Shown here in pieces: positions 54,890 through 64,000 of a stretch of 64,000 nt of DNA (the stretch's first letter is position 1; every line of letters starts with the position of its first letter). The stretch lies in the NCBI RefSeq assembly GCF_013201625.1, contig NZ_CP053839.1, positions 1,922,001-1,986,000 on the forward strand, in the 5' to 3' direction. The stretch is from Aliarcobacter lanthieri. Lineage in GTDB: Bacteria; Campylobacterota; Campylobacteria; Campylobacterales; Arcobacteraceae. Under the pieces are notes generated by a model. The model ran no database searches. It had not been told where the DNA came from and was given only the letters and a program-made list of their open reading frames with translations. The position numbers and the translations under genes were made by a program.

Positions 54890-56476
54890 ATGAATAAACA
54901 TACAATTGTAGTTTGTGATCATATTCATGAAGCTGGTTTAAATATTTTACAAAATACAGAAGATATAAATTATGTATATGCAGCTGATATTGATAAAACA
55001 AAATTATTAGATATTATAAAAGATGCAGATGTTGCTATTACTAGATCTTCAACAGATGTTGACGAAAAGTTTTTAAATGCTGCAACAAATTTAAAAGCTA
55101 TTATTAGAGCTGGTGTTGGTTATGACAATGTTGATATAGATGGTTGTAGTAAAAGAGGAATAATTGCAATGAATGTTCCAACTGCAAACACTATAGCAGC
55201 AGTTGAACTTACTATGGCTCATATGCTTTCTTGTATGAGAAAATTTCCTTATGCACATAATCAATTAAAAATTGATAGAGTTTGGAAAAGAGAAGATTGG
55301 TATGGAAATGAACTTTATGGAAAAAAACTAGGAGTTATTGGTTTTGGGAATATTGGTCATAGAGTAGCTTTAAGAGCAAAAGCTTTCGAAATGGATGTTA
55401 TCACTTATGACCCATATATTCCTTCAACAAAAGCAACAGATTTAGGTATAAAATATACTACAAATTTTGATGATATATTATCTTGTGATATTATCACTAT
55501 TCATACTCCAAAAAACAAAGAAACTATTGATATGATAAGTTTTGATGAGATTAAAAAAATGAAAGATGGAGTGGTTTTAATAAATTGTGCTAGAGGTGGA
55601 TTATATAATGAAGAAGCACTAGTAGAAAATTTAAAAAATGGAAAAATTGCAATGGCTGGGATTGATGTATTTAAAAAAGAACCAGCTATTAATCATCCAA
55701 TTCTTGATTTACCAAATGTGACTGTAACTGCACACTTAGGTGCAAATACTAAAGAATCACAAAAAGAAATATCTATTCAAAGTGCAAATAATGCTATTGA
55801 AAGTGCAAGAGGAATAGCATATCCAAATGCTCTTAATCTTCCAATAGATGAGAATAAAATACCTACTTTTGTTAAACCATATATTGAACTTACTCAAAAA
55901 ATGGCATTTTTACTAGCACAAATTAGTAAAAGTGAGATTAGAGCTATTGAAGTTAATGCAGAAGGGGAATTAGGTGAATATGTTGATTCACTACAAACTT
56001 TTGCAAGTGTAGGAGTACTAAGTGTTAGTTCAGGACTTAGTGTAAACTATGTAAATGCAAACTTTATAGCTAAAGAGAAAGGTATTGATTTAATAACTAA
56101 AAATTCAGAAAATTGTAATGGTTATAAAAATAAAGTTACTATTAAAATAACAACTTCAAAAGGTGTTAAAACTATTTCTGGAACAGTATTTGGAGATGAA
56201 GCTCAAAGAATTATAAATATTGATGGATTTGTTCTTGATGCTGAACCAAAAGGTAAAATGATTATTATGAAAAACAAAGATATTCCAGGTGTTGTTGGCA
56301 AAGTTGGTAATATCCTTGGTAACAATGGAATTAATATAGCTGATTTTAGATTATCTAGAGGAAAAGAAGGTATTGCCTTAGCAGTTATATTAATTGATGA
56401 AAAAGCTACTTCAAAAGTAATTGCAGAACTTGATAATCTTGAATCATCAATTGCTATTGCTTATGCTGAAATTTAA
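54890..56476 (+). CDS. serA: D-3-phosphoglycerate dehydrogenase
   Basis: 528 residues, the long form. It starts serine synthesis by oxidising 3-phosphoglycerate. NAD-binding GVIGFGNIGHRVA, catalytic His in TAHLGANTKE, and NCARGGLYNEEAL. After the catalytic core (to about 310) comes an allosteric substrate-binding domain, then a C-terminal ACT domain (about 455-528: MIIMKNKDIPGVVGKVGNIL) that usually binds serine for feedback. 10 bases after rpsA, 9 before efp. Confidence 0.95.
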   Translation: MNKHTIVVCDHIHEAGLNILQNTEDINYVYAADIDKTKLLDIIKDADVAITRSSTDVDEKFLNAATNLKAIIRAGVGYDNVDIDGCSKRGIIAMNVPTANTIAAVELTMAHMLSCMRKFPYAHNQLKIDRVWKREDWYGNELYGKKLGVIGFGNIGHRVALRAKAFEMDVITYDPYIPSTKATDLGIKYTTNFDDILSCDIITIHTPKNKETIDMISFDEIKKMKDGVVLINCARGGLYNEEALVENLKNGKIAMAGIDVFKKEPAINHPILDLPNVTVTAHLGANTKESQKEISIQSANNAIESARGIAYPNALNLPIDENKIPTFVKPYIELTQKMAFLLAQISKSEIRAIEVNAEGELGEYVDSLQTFASVGVLSVSSGLSVNYVNANFIAKEKGIDLITKNSENCNGYKNKVTIKITTSKGVKTISGTVFGDEAQRIINIDGFVLDAEPKGKMIIMKNKDIPGVVGKVGNILGNNGINIADFRLSRGKEGIALAVILIDEKATSKVIAELDNLESSIAIAYAEI

Positions 56477-56485
56477 GGAGAATAT

Positions 56486-57046
56486 ATGGCAATTGGGATG
56501 AGTGAATTAAAAAAAGGTCTAAAAATTGAAGTTGATGGTATTCCTTATAAAATTACTGAATATCAACACGTAAAACCTGGAAAAGGTGCAGCATTTGTTA
56601 GATGTAAAATTAAATCATTTTTAAATGGTAAAGTTATTGAAAAAACTTTTCATGCTGGAGATAAATGTGAAACTCCAAATTTAGTTCAAAAACAAATGCA
56701 ATTTTTATATGACGATGGTGAACTATTACAATTTATGGATACAACAACATATGAACAAGAAGGACTTACATACGAACAAGTAGGTGAGGCTTTTGATTGG
56801 ATTATTGATGGAATGCAAGTAGATATGATGTATTTCAATGGTAAAGCTATAACTGTTGAACCACCAATGGTTGTTGAATTAAAAATCACTGATACTCCAC
56901 CAAACTTTAAAGGTGATTCTCAAGGTGGAAGAAAACCTGCTACTTTAGAATCTGGTGCAGTTGTACAGATACCTTTTCATATTTTAGAAGGTGATGTAAT
57001 AAAAGTTGATACTAGAACTGGTGAATACCTAGAAAAAGTAAAATAA
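56486..57046 (+). CDS. efp: Elongation factor P
   Basis: 186 residues with three beta-barrel domains. It rescues ribosomes stalled at polyproline. The tip residue is K33 in [13 protein letters not shown], so modification, if any, would be on lysine. The C-terminal OB domain ends [29 protein letters not shown] lies before the ATG. It ends the long run from pheS and is followed by a terminator. Confidence 0.97.
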   Translation: MAIGMSELKKGLKIEVDGIPYKITEYQHVKPGKGAAFVRCKIKSFLNGKVIEKTFHAGDKCETPNLVQKQMQFLYDDGELLQFMDTTTYEQEGLTYEQVGEAFDWIIDGMQVDMMYFNGKAITVEPPMVVELKITDTPPNFKGDSQGGRKPATLESGAVVQIPFHILEGDVIKVDTRTGEYLEKVK

Positions 57047-57069
57047 AAATTAAATTTATATTCTTTTTT

Positions 57070-57099
57070 AACCCAAGTCTTTATGATTTGGGTTTTTTT
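57070..57099 (+). terminator. Intrinsic terminator after efp
   Basis: Stem AACCCAA/TTGGGTT (57070-57076 and 57088-57094) with an 11-base loop and a T-run. Confidence 0.85.
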
Positions 57100-57136
57100 A
57101 TGCCTATTTTAATCTCAAAGATATATAAGTTTGATA

Positions 57137-58144
57137 TTAAAAATTTCTTTTTAGAAAAATTATCTTTTCATCGCCCAAATAGTTTTCATGTAAAATTTTA
57201 AAATCTAAATCAATTTCATTTAGAGCATTTAACCCATTTCTAATCTTTGGATTTACAAGTAGCACTATAAAATCTATCTTATCTTTTAATATTTCAAGAA
57301 GATTATAAACTCCTTCAATCATAATAAACTTATAATCAAGTAATTTAAACAAATCATCTGAAACTATAACTTTTCTATTAGGTACAGTAAAAAGTGGTAT
57401 ATTTTGGCTAAAAATCTTATTTCTACTATATATAAATATATCTGGATTTTTTCCATATACATATCTAGTATCTAAATTTGGCTTATCAGTTCTTACAGTA
57501 TTACCACCAATCATAAGGAGGTCTATTTTATCTCTTAAAGTATGTACATAAAGTTTTGTTCTGTGGCTTGATATTTGCCCATCAATCATCCCATTTAAAG
57601 TTTGTGCCATTTTAAAAAATATGCAAGTTTTATTTTGCCAAGTTTTAAAAGGAAAAATTAAATCTTCTCCATCTTTCTTTAAAACTCCTTTTACAACTTC
57701 AATATTTTTATTTTTTAAAGTTTCTATACCACCACTTGCTTTCTTATTTGGATCTTCTACACTAATAATAACTCGTTTAGGATTTAAAATTGAAAGTAAA
57801 AAAGCACAAGATGGAGTTTTTCCTATATGATTACAAGGTTCCAATGTTACAAAAATATCACAATCTTCAAAAAAACCATTATGATTTTGAATCAAAAAAT
57901 TATGTATATCAGATGAATTATTTTTTATCTTTAAAATTGAATTTGGTTCTTGTGTTAAAAAAGCAGTCTTTAGAGCATTTATTTCAGCATGAGGCAATCC
58001 AGCTTCCTTGTGCGCTTCTATAGCTAAAAGTTTACCATTTTTTACAATCACACAACCAACTGCTGGATTAGGATAAGTTATAAGTTGATATTTCCAAGCC
58101 TCATCAATGGCTAATTTCATATAGAAATTATCATCAATTTTCAT
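57137..58144 (-). CDS. ribD: Bifunctional riboflavin deaminase/reductase
   Basis: 335 residues. The N-terminal deaminase has zinc ligands H52-A-E54, C104 and C113 (PCNHIGKTPSC). The C-terminal reductase domain starts at about 165 (FFKMAQTLNGMIDG, LMIGGNTVRTDKPNL) and uses NADPH. Together they carry out the second and third steps of riboflavin synthesis. The C-terminal domain is slightly short. It follows rimP on the minus strand with a 12-base gap. Confidence 0.93.
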   Translation of the reverse strand: MKIDDNFYMKLAIDEAWKYQLITYPNPAVGCVIVKNGKLLAIEAHKEAGLPHAEINALKTAFLTQEPNSILKIKNNSSDIHNFLIQNHNGFFEDCDIFVTLEPCNHIGKTPSCAFLLSILNPKRVIISVEDPNKKASGGIETLKNKNIEVVKGVLKKDGEDLIFPFKTWQNKTCIFFKMAQTLNGMIDGQISSHRTKLYVHTLRDKIDLLMIGGNTVRTDKPNLDTRYVYGKNPDIFIYSRNKIFSQNIPLFTVPNRKVIVSDDLFKLLDYKFIMIEGVYNLLEILKDKIDFIVLLVNPKIRNGLNALNEIDLDFKILHENYLGDEKIIFLKRNF

Positions 58145-58156
58145 TTAATAGCTTTC

Positions 58157-58585
58157 TTACCACTCAAAATATGTTGATGCACTTAAGATATTATCGTAAG
58201 TTAATTCTTCTTCTCCAAACTCTGTGAGAATTACTATTTTTTCTTCATCAGCTTTTAGAAGTTTACCTTTAAACACCTCTGTTTCAAGATTTTTAACCTT
58301 TATGAGTTCTCCTACACTAGCTATATAATGCTCTTTTTTCTTTAATTTTCTCTCAATTCCAGGAGAGCTAACTTCAAGATTATAAACTCCATTCATTGGC
58401 TCTTCAATATCTAAAATTGGAGATATCATTCTAGAAACTTCTGCACACTTATCAAGATTTACACCATCTGGAGAAGTTACAACAACTCTAAAAATATTTC
58501 TATCATTTTCCCTTACTGTAACAATATCATAAAGTTTTAAACCATTATTTTCAACTATTAATTTGATTTGTTCTTCTAAATTCAT
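58157..58585 (-). CDS. rimP: Ribosome maturation factor RimP
   Basis: 142 residues. N-terminal domain with [20 protein letters not shown], typical of RimP, and a C-terminal SH3-like domain (about 85-142). It is needed for 30S maturation. The start overlaps the rbfA stop by 4 bases. Confidence 0.92.
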   Translation of the reverse strand: MNLEEQIKLIVENNGLKLYDIVTVRENDRNIFRVVVTSPDGVNLDKCAEVSRMISPILDIEEPMNGVYNLEVSSPGIERKLKKKEHYIASVGELIKVKNLETEVFKGKLLKADEEKIVILTEFGEEELTYDNILSASTYFEW

Positions 58586-58950
58586 TCTTGTTCACTCTTT
58601 ATTTTTTTATCTTTTTTTATTTGAGCAAATAAATCTTCAAGATGCTTAGATTTTTCTAAAGTTGTATCTACTTCAAATTTAAAATTTGGACATTTATACC
58701 AACCTGTACTTGCTAGTACATCACTTTTTATTCTACCATTTGCTTTATTTAAAGCTTGAATTACAGCTTTTGTCTCTTCTTTATCAAAATCACTTCCATC
58801 AAAGTAAACAATAGCATCATATTTACCATTTTTACAATTAACTCCAGTAATTGGTAATGAGTTAATTCTTGTATCAGCTAATTGTGACAAAGCTTGTGGA
58901 ATTAACTCCATCAATAAAGATTCTGTTCTTTGAAGATTGATACTTTTCAT
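58582..58950 (-). CDS. rbfA: Ribosome-binding factor A
   Basis: 122 residues with a KH-like fold. It binds pre-30S and helps process the 5' end of 16S rRNA. Segments: [38 protein letters not shown] and [20 protein letters not shown]. The ATG overlaps the infB stop by one base. Confidence 0.88.
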   Translation of the reverse strand: MKSINLQRTESLLMELIPQALSQLADTRINSLPITGVNCKNGKYDAIVYFDGSDFDKEETKAVIQALNKANGRIKSDVLASTGWYKCPNFKFEVDTTLEKSKHLEDLFAQIKKDKKIKSEQE

Positions 58951-61616
58951 TAGTCGTCTATTGAAACTTTCTCTTCTATTTGAATGAATGTTTCAATATA
59001 ATCTCCAACTTTAATATCATTGAATTTTTCAAACATAATCCCACATTCAAATCCATTTACAACTTCTTTAACATCATCTTTAAATCGTTTTAATGATGAT
59101 ATTTTACCTGTATATGTAACAACTCCATCTCTAATAATTCTAGCATGACCACCACGAATAACTTTCCCATCAGTTACTAAACACCCAGCAACCGTTCCAA
59201 CTTTTGGAACAACGAATGTATCTCTAACTTCTGCTTGTCCAGTATTTTCTTCTCTAATAACTGCACTCATCATTCCAGAAAGAGCATCTTTTACATCATC
59301 AAGTAAATCATAAATTATTGAGTATGTATTTATTTCAACTCCATCAGCTTTTGCTTTTGCTTTTACTGTACCAGTTGGTCTTACATTAAATCCTAAGATA
59401 ATACAACCTTCACTAGCACTTGCTAATACAATATCAGACTCTGTAATACCACCAACAGCAGCATGAACAACTTTTACTTTTACTTCATCATTTGCTATTT
59501 TTTCTAAAGAACCTTTAATAGCTTCTAATGAACCTCCAACATCAGCTTTTATGATAACTGGTAATTGTTTGATTTTCCCTTCGGCTATTAATCCGCTCAT
59601 TTCTTCAAGTGAAACTTTAGTAGATTTTGATAACTCTTTAGCTCTAGCATGTTCAGCTCTAGTAGTAGCTATATCTCTTACTTCTTTTTCAGTATCCATA
59701 GCAACCATACTAGAACCAGTAGTAGGAACTTCATTCAAACCTAAAACTGTTCCTGTTTCACTTAATCCTAATTCTTTTACAATTTCACCCATATCATTTG
59801 TAATAGCTTTTACTCTTCCAAATGTAGTATCACAAACAATATTATCCCCAACTCTTAAAGTACCATTTTGAACAATAATATTTGCAACAGGCCCTCTTCC
59901 TTTTTCTAAAGATGCTTCTATAACAGTAGCTTTTGCTTTTGCACTTGGATCAGCTTTCAATTCTAATAGTTCTGATTGAATTAAAATGTTTTCTAATAAA
60001 TCTTCTATTCCATCACCAGTTCTAGCTGAAACAGGAATAAATTCAATATCTCCTCCCCAATCAACAGGTGTTAGATTTTTTTCAGCCATCTGTGCTTTTA
60101 CCATATCTGGATTTGCAGATTCTTTATCCATCTTATTCATAGCTACAATTATTGGGCAACCACTAGCTTTCGCATGAGAGATAACCTCTTCTGTTTGCAT
60201 TTTTACACCATCATCTGCAGCAACAACTATTATAATAATATCTGTAACATTTGCACCTCTTGTTCTCATAGCAGAGAATGCTTCGTGACCTGGAGTATCA
60301 ACAAAAGTAATCTTTTGTCCATTTTTTGTAACTGTATATGAAGTTATATGTTGAGTAATTCCACCAGCTTCACCAGCAGCAACTTTTGAACTTCTAATTT
60401 TATCTAAAAGTGATGTTTTACCATGATCAACATGTCCCATTATTGTAACAACAGGTGGTCTAGTTACAAAAGAACTTGTATCAATCTCTTCATCATAACT
60501 TTCTTCGTAATTCACATCTTCTAAAGCATCTTTAACTGTTACATCTATTCCAAACTCTTCTCCAAGAATTTCTAATTCATCTTGTTTTAAAAAGTCATTT
60601 TTTGTAACCATCATTCCTAAGCTAAATAAAACTTTTATAACTTCAGCTGGAGATTTACCACAAGCTTCAGCAAATTCATATACTCTTATATCTTCAGGAA
60701 TTGTTACATTTTTTATTTCAACTTTTTCTTGTGTTCTTACAATTCTTTTCTTTCTTTTCCCTCTTTGAAGTCCTGTTGGAGTATTCCCAAATGCAGCTGG
60801 TTTTGAACTTCTTGAATGATTTGTAGTATTTACAGGTTTTGGTTCATCAAATATCTTATATGTATCACTTAAATCCATATCAAGTAAAACTACTTCTTCT
60901 CCTAAAAGTGAATCATCACTACTTGAAAATTCATCATAATCTCTAGCAACTTCTAATTTTTTTCCATGGTCTTGAGCTCTTACTGCAGTTTTTTTCTTCT
61001 CTTTTTTTATTCTTTGTCTATTTAATTCTTCTTGACTTTGAGTTCTTACTTGTTTTTCATTTATAGTAGAGTTATTATCATCATCTCCAAATATATCACT
61101 TAAAGATTTTAAAGGTTTTTTGTTTACAACTTCTTGAGTAACTTTAGTTTCTACTTCTTCATTTGGTCTTTTCTTCTTGATAATCACCAAACCTTTTCTT
61201 TTTGGAACTATTTTATTTTGGTTCTCTTGTATATCTGATTCATTTAAAATTGAATCATTCGCTGAAGTTTTTAAATTTGGTTTTGCAATTACTGGTTTTT
61301 TAACTTCAACTTTTTTTACTATTTCTTTAGATTTAACTTCTATTTCTTCTGTTTTTGATACTTCTGTATCATCATCTAAATTATCTTCTTTAATTTTTTC
61401 TTTTTTCTCTTTAGTTACTTTTGGCGTAGATACTTTTTTCAGTCTTGAACTTTTACCAGTCATAATATATTGCGTAATCTCTTCCGCATCTTCAAATGAT
61501 ACAGTTGCTTGTGCTGTTTTTAAATCTATCCCTAACTCTTTTGCTTTTTGCATTACTTCAGCACTAGTTGAACCAGCTTCTTCTGCAATCTCAAAAACTC
61601 TTACTTTATCTGACAT
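58950..61616 (-). CDS. infB: Translation initiation factor IF-2
   Basis: 888 residues. IF2 N-terminal domain (1-50: VRVFEIAEEAGSTSAEVMQK), a long lysine/glutamate-rich linker (about 60-310) and a second IF2_N repeat at about 308 (IRVYEFAEACGKSPAEVI). The GTPase domain follows: GHVDHGKTS at about 392, DTPGHEAF and NKMDK. Domains II-IV extend to the C-terminus. It brings initiator tRNA to the 30S subunit. It overlaps the ylxR gene by 11 bases. Confidence 0.97.
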   Translation of the reverse strand: MSDKVRVFEIAEEAGSTSAEVMQKAKELGIDLKTAQATVSFEDAEEITQYIMTGKSSRLKKVSTPKVTKEKKEKIKEDNLDDDTEVSKTEEIEVKSKEIVKKVEVKKPVIAKPNLKTSANDSILNESDIQENQNKIVPKRKGLVIIKKKRPNEEVETKVTQEVVNKKPLKSLSDIFGDDDNNSTINEKQVRTQSQEELNRQRIKKEKKKTAVRAQDHGKKLEVARDYDEFSSSDDSLLGEEVVLLDMDLSDTYKIFDEPKPVNTTNHSRSSKPAAFGNTPTGLQRGKRKKRIVRTQEKVEIKNVTIPEDIRVYEFAEACGKSPAEVIKVLFSLGMMVTKNDFLKQDELEILGEEFGIDVTVKDALEDVNYEESYDEEIDTSSFVTRPPVVTIMGHVDHGKTSLLDKIRSSKVAAGEAGGITQHITSYTVTKNGQKITFVDTPGHEAFSAMRTRGANVTDIIIIVVAADDGVKMQTEEVISHAKASGCPIIVAMNKMDKESANPDMVKAQMAEKNLTPVDWGGDIEFIPVSARTGDGIEDLLENILIQSELLELKADPSAKAKATVIEASLEKGRGPVANIIVQNGTLRVGDNIVCDTTFGRVKAITNDMGEIVKELGLSETGTVLGLNEVPTTGSSMVAMDTEKEVRDIATTRAEHARAKELSKSTKVSLEEMSGLIAEGKIKQLPVIIKADVGGSLEAIKGSLEKIANDEVKVKVVHAAVGGITESDIVLASASEGCIILGFNVRPTGTVKAKAKADGVEINTYSIIYDLLDDVKDALSGMMSAVIREENTGQAEVRDTFVVPKVGTVAGCLVTDGKVIRGGHARIIRDGVVTYTGKISSLKRFKDDVKEVVNGFECGIMFEKFNDIKVGDYIETFIQIEEKVSIDD

Positions 61617-61872
61617 CTGTTAGAATCTCCTTAAGTTGTATAACATACTCATCTTTATTTTTACACTCTTTACAAAGTGATTTTTCATATCTCTTACTAT
61701 CTTTTACATTATCTAAACTCAAACTGCAAGGTTTACAAATATAAAAGCTTCTTCCAAAATTATCATAAAGTGACAATTTTTTATTTAAACATTTCAATCT
61801 TATTAGCTCTTTTTGCTCTAATTTTGCTCTACAAAATATGCAAGTTCTTAAGATTTTTTTTAAATTAGCCAA
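61606..61872 (-). CDS. YlxR/RnpM-like protein (DUF448)
   Basis: 88 residues. The signature RTCIFCRAKLEQKELIRL is at the N-terminus, with GRSFYICKPC in the middle. Three CxxC pairs are visible (C11/C14, C46/C49, C67/C70), more than in most relatives. In Bacillus the family (RnpM) binds RNA and modulates RNase P. Its position upstream of infB is the standard one. The end overlaps infB by 11 bases. Confidence 0.85.
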   Translation of the reverse strand: MANLKKILRTCIFCRAKLEQKELIRLKCLNKKLSLYDNFGRSFYICKPCSLSLDNVKDSKRYEKSLCKECKNKDEYVIQLKEILTDVR

Positions 61873-61909
61873 ACATTATACCTAAATTTTTCTTAATCGT
61901 AAAAAATTA

Positions 61910-62791
61910 CTAAATTTCAATTTTTACACCATAGTTATCAAAATCTACAGTAAATACTCTAAAATGAGGAAATTTTTCTTTTAGTGCTTGTTCAATTTTA
62001 GGTGCATCTTCACTATAAGCGATAGAAAACAGTGTTGAACCCGAACCTGATAATGTACTCATTAAAGAACCACTTCTTAAAGAAGTTTTTTGAACCTCAA
62101 AAAGTTCTGGCATATGTTTCATTCTATATTTTTGATGAATTACATCTTGTGAAGCATATTTTAGCATATCCCAATTTTCACTCATAAATGCTGCTGTTAA
62201 AAGTGATGAATGAGATATATTAAATACTGCATCTTCTTTTGAATATTTAAAAGGAAGTGTTTTTCTTGATAATTGGGTTGAAATAGGTCTATTTGGTACA
62301 ACTATTACAGCTTTTAAACTTTTTGGTATAGATTTATTTATATATTTAACTTCATTTTCTTGAACACAAGCAACATTAAATCCACCCATAACTGCTGGAG
62401 TAATATTATCTGGATGATTTTCATAAGCCAAAGATAAATTTAATAATTTACTTTTATCTACCTTTATACCTTCTATTGCATAAGCACTTGCTATTGCTGA
62501 AACAATAACTGCTGATGAACTTCCTAATCCACGAGACAATGGAATTTCATTAAAAAATTCAAATCTAAAATGCCTTTTTTTCTGTGTTAAATTATAGTAA
62601 AAATCATTAAAAATTGATATAAACATATTATTGTCTTTTAGTGCAGGATTATTAGAACCTTCACCTTTTAATGATACACTATGAAATTTTGAAGGCTTTA
62701 TTATTACTTGATTTTTTAAACTTACTGCTAAACCTAAACAATCAAATCCTGGCCCTAAATTTGCACTTGTAGCTGGAACGCTTACTCTCAA
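61910..62791 (-). CDS. thrB: Homoserine kinase
   Basis: 293 residues, GHMP family. It phosphorylates homoserine for threonine synthesis. ATP-binding [16 protein letters not shown]-terminal [19 protein letters not shown]-terminal [14 protein letters not shown]. Gene order lpxC-tsaB-like-thrB-ylxR-infB matches Campylobacter. Its partner thrC is at 35620. AAAAAGGAGAAT lies before the ATG. Confidence 0.95.
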   Translation of the reverse strand: MRVSVPATSANLGPGFDCLGLAVSLKNQVIIKPSKFHSVSLKGEGSNNPALKDNNMFISIFNDFYYNLTQKKRHFRFEFFNEIPLSRGLGSSSAVIVSAIASAYAIEGIKVDKSKLLNLSLAYENHPDNITPAVMGGFNVACVQENEVKYINKSIPKSLKAVIVVPNRPISTQLSRKTLPFKYSKEDAVFNISHSSLLTAAFMSENWDMLKYASQDVIHQKYRMKHMPELFEVQKTSLRSGSLMSTLSGSGSTLFSIAYSEDAPKIEQALKEKFPHFRVFTVDFDNYGVKIEI

Positions 62792-62803
62792 ATATTCTCC
62801 TTT

Positions 62804-63256
62804 TTATACTGCTGGAAGATTATAAATTGGTAATGTTTCTTTATTAAATTTATAATCTTCTATACTCTTTGGTAATTCAAAATCAGAGATTTTACACTCA
62901 TTTGGCAAAAAATCTACTTTAATATCATTTTGATCCTTTATAAAGTATTTTTTACCTAAAGCTTTTATTGGAGAATTTTGATTAAATAAAAAACCATCTA
63001 TTGCTTCAAACTCTATATTTTTTATCATAGTAATTGTTTTTAAAAATATATATGCTATTTTTATAGACATAAATGAACCTGGAGTATTTACATAAACTAT
63101 TTTATTTATATTAAATTCTAATAATAATTTTTCAAAAAGTAAGGGTAGTTCATCAGAAGTTAATCCCTCTAATTTATATTCTTTAATAAGTTTTCTATCT
63201 TTATAAATTCCAATCAATAAAGGATTTGAAATAGTTATAACTAAAACTTCAATCAA
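62804..63256 (-). CDS. TsaB-like protein (t6A synthesis)
   Basis: 150 residues. An N-terminal ASKHA strand (VLVITISNPLLIGIYKDRK) and the loop VYVNTPGSFMSIKIAYIFLK, a degenerate form of the TsaB GPGSFTGIRIG motif. TsaB is an inactive TsaD paralogue that bridges TsaD and TsaE in making t6A37 of tRNA. It is shorter than usual (about 220), lacking most of the C-terminal half. Position next to thrB and lpxC is as in Campylobacter. ATG 63256 directly follows the lpxC stop. Confidence 0.75.
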   Translation of the reverse strand: MIEVLVITISNPLLIGIYKDRKLIKEYKLEGLTSDELPLLFEKLLLEFNINKIVYVNTPGSFMSIKIAYIFLKTITMIKNIEFEAIDGFLFNQNSPIKALGKKYFIKDQNDIKVDFLPNECKISDFELPKSIEDYKFNKETLPIYNLPAV

Positions 63257-64000
63257 TTAAACTCTCTCTTTTGCATATGCCATTTCAAAAATTACAGCTT
63301 CACTATTTGCTTCTTCTAAATCTATAATTTCATAGTTATCTTTGTCTTCATAAAGTTTTTTTGTTAAAAGGTGATTTAAATGATGACTACCAGCAATAGC
63401 ATCATATTCTCCAATGAGAGTATATTCTAAAAGAGCCATATCTCCAATAGCATCTAAAATTTTATGTCTTACGAACTCATCTTCATATCTTAAACCTTCT
63501 GGATTTAAAATCTTTGTTTCATCTAAAACAATAGCATTCTCCATACTTCCACCCAAAGCTAAACCTATACTTCTTAAATATTGTACTTCATGTAAAAATC
63601 CAAATGTTCTAGCTTTACTAATATTTTCTTTATACTCTTCTATTGAATAATCAAAATGAAATTTTTGTGTCCCAATAGCTGGATGATTAAATTTTATTTC
63701 AAAATCATAAACTATTCTATCTGATGGTTTTAGAGAAACTTTTTTACCATCTTCTGTCTCAACAATAACTTCTTTTTTTATTTTTATTGCTTTTTTAGTA
63801 GCTTCAAGTTCAGCAATTCCAGCTTCTTCTATGAGCATACAATATCCAGATGCACTTCCATCTAAAACTGGAATTTCATCATTATCAAGTACAATTCTTA
63901 AATTATCTATTCCATAAGCATAAATAGCACTTAAAAGATGTTCTATTGTAGATACGATAACTCCATCTTTACCTAAAACTGTTGCCATTTTAGTATCTAC
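63257..64000 (-). CDS. lpxC: UDP-3-O-acyl-N-acetylglucosamine deacetylase, N-terminus cut by window end
   Basis: The frame continues past the ATG at 63988 to the window end (VDTK before that Met), so the first roughly 50 residues are outside. 248 residues are visible. LpxC is a zinc deacetylase that commits to lipid A synthesis. Zinc ligands: His in STIEHLLSAI, His and Asp in RHKILDAIGDM. DGSASGYC and FLHEVQYLRSIGLALGGS are typical. The last visible catalytic His is in GSHHLNHLL. Confidence 0.95.
   Translation of the reverse strand, partial: VDTKMATVLGKDGVIVSTIEHLLSAIYAYGIDNLRIVLDNDEIPVLDGSASGYCMLIEEAGIAELEATKKAIKIKKEVIVETEDGKKVSLKPSDRIVYDFEIKFNHPAIGTQKFHFDYSIEEYKENISKARTFGFLHEVQYLRSIGLALGGSMENAIVLDETKILNPEGLRYEDEFVRHKILDAIGDMALLEYTLIGEYDAIAGSHHLNHLLTKKLYEDKDNYEIIDLEEANSEAVIFEMAYAKERV

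Noticed and set aside
1-64000. CRISPR arrays, insertion sequences, prophage, attachment sites
   Set aside because: No regularly spaced repeats, transposase or integrase frames, or tRNA-flanked direct repeats were found in the window.

Overview
The window is a very AT-rich, densely coded bacterial chromosome segment. Its gene families and gene order point to the Arcobacter group (Aliarcobacter or a close relative) of the Campylobacterota. The supporting blocks are: a Campylobacter-type order lpxC - tsaB-like - thrB - ylxR - infB - rbfA - rimP; pheS-pheT-aroA-ispH-rpsA-serA-efp in one row; an isolated atpB away from the other ATP synthase genes; a petABC cytochrome bc1 operon with a diheme cytochrome c1; and a single large porin of the campylobacterial type. 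This assignment is inferred from content; no search was run. No tRNA, rRNA, CRISPR array, insertion sequence or prophage was recognised.

Layout. 1-8108 is an iron/siderophore uptake island: three TonB-dependent receptors in tandem (the first cut by the window edge), then a small membrane protein, a PepSY-type membrane reductase candidate and a small exported anchored protein. 8243-13565 holds a siroheme nitrite/sulfite reductase, an M42-like metallopeptidase, a small acidic protein and Tex. 13608-18709 is a second metallophore-type locus: an AmpG/RhtX-like MFS permease and a 922-residue TonB receptor, divergent from a PchR-like AraC regulator. 18736-20816 is a minus-strand AraC(GyrI-like)/Nudix/RidA operon. 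20940-24350 has an aminotransferase, a DedA pair and trmD-rplS. 24472-24834 is an unrecognised cysteine-rich gene with an operator-like inverted repeat around its -10, followed by metE.

27214-31827 carries a GNAT enzyme, ilvA, atpB, a ThiE/TenI-like protein and the major porin. 31895-37101 has an AddA-like helicase-nuclease, argB and thrC. 37244-40485 is petABC plus a small cytochrome c. 40514-43658 has rsmE, a membrane protein and the divergent queC-queD-queE preQ0 operon. 43715-47144 is fatty-acid synthesis (fabG, acpP, fabF, accA). 47169-57046 is a HIT protein and the long pheST-aroA-ispH-rpsA-serA-efp run. 57137-64000 is a minus-strand block from ribD back to lpxC, cut at the right edge.

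How the genes work together. Most of the window is housekeeping (translation, lipid, amino-acid, tRNA modification, respiration). The accessory part lies in the first 25 kb, where two separate TonB-dependent uptake loci appear to import iron chelates without an adjacent ABC transporter. One seems to rely on a PepSY-type reductase and the other on a single-component MFS permease controlled by an AraC sensor. No intergenic stretch exceeds about 235 bases.
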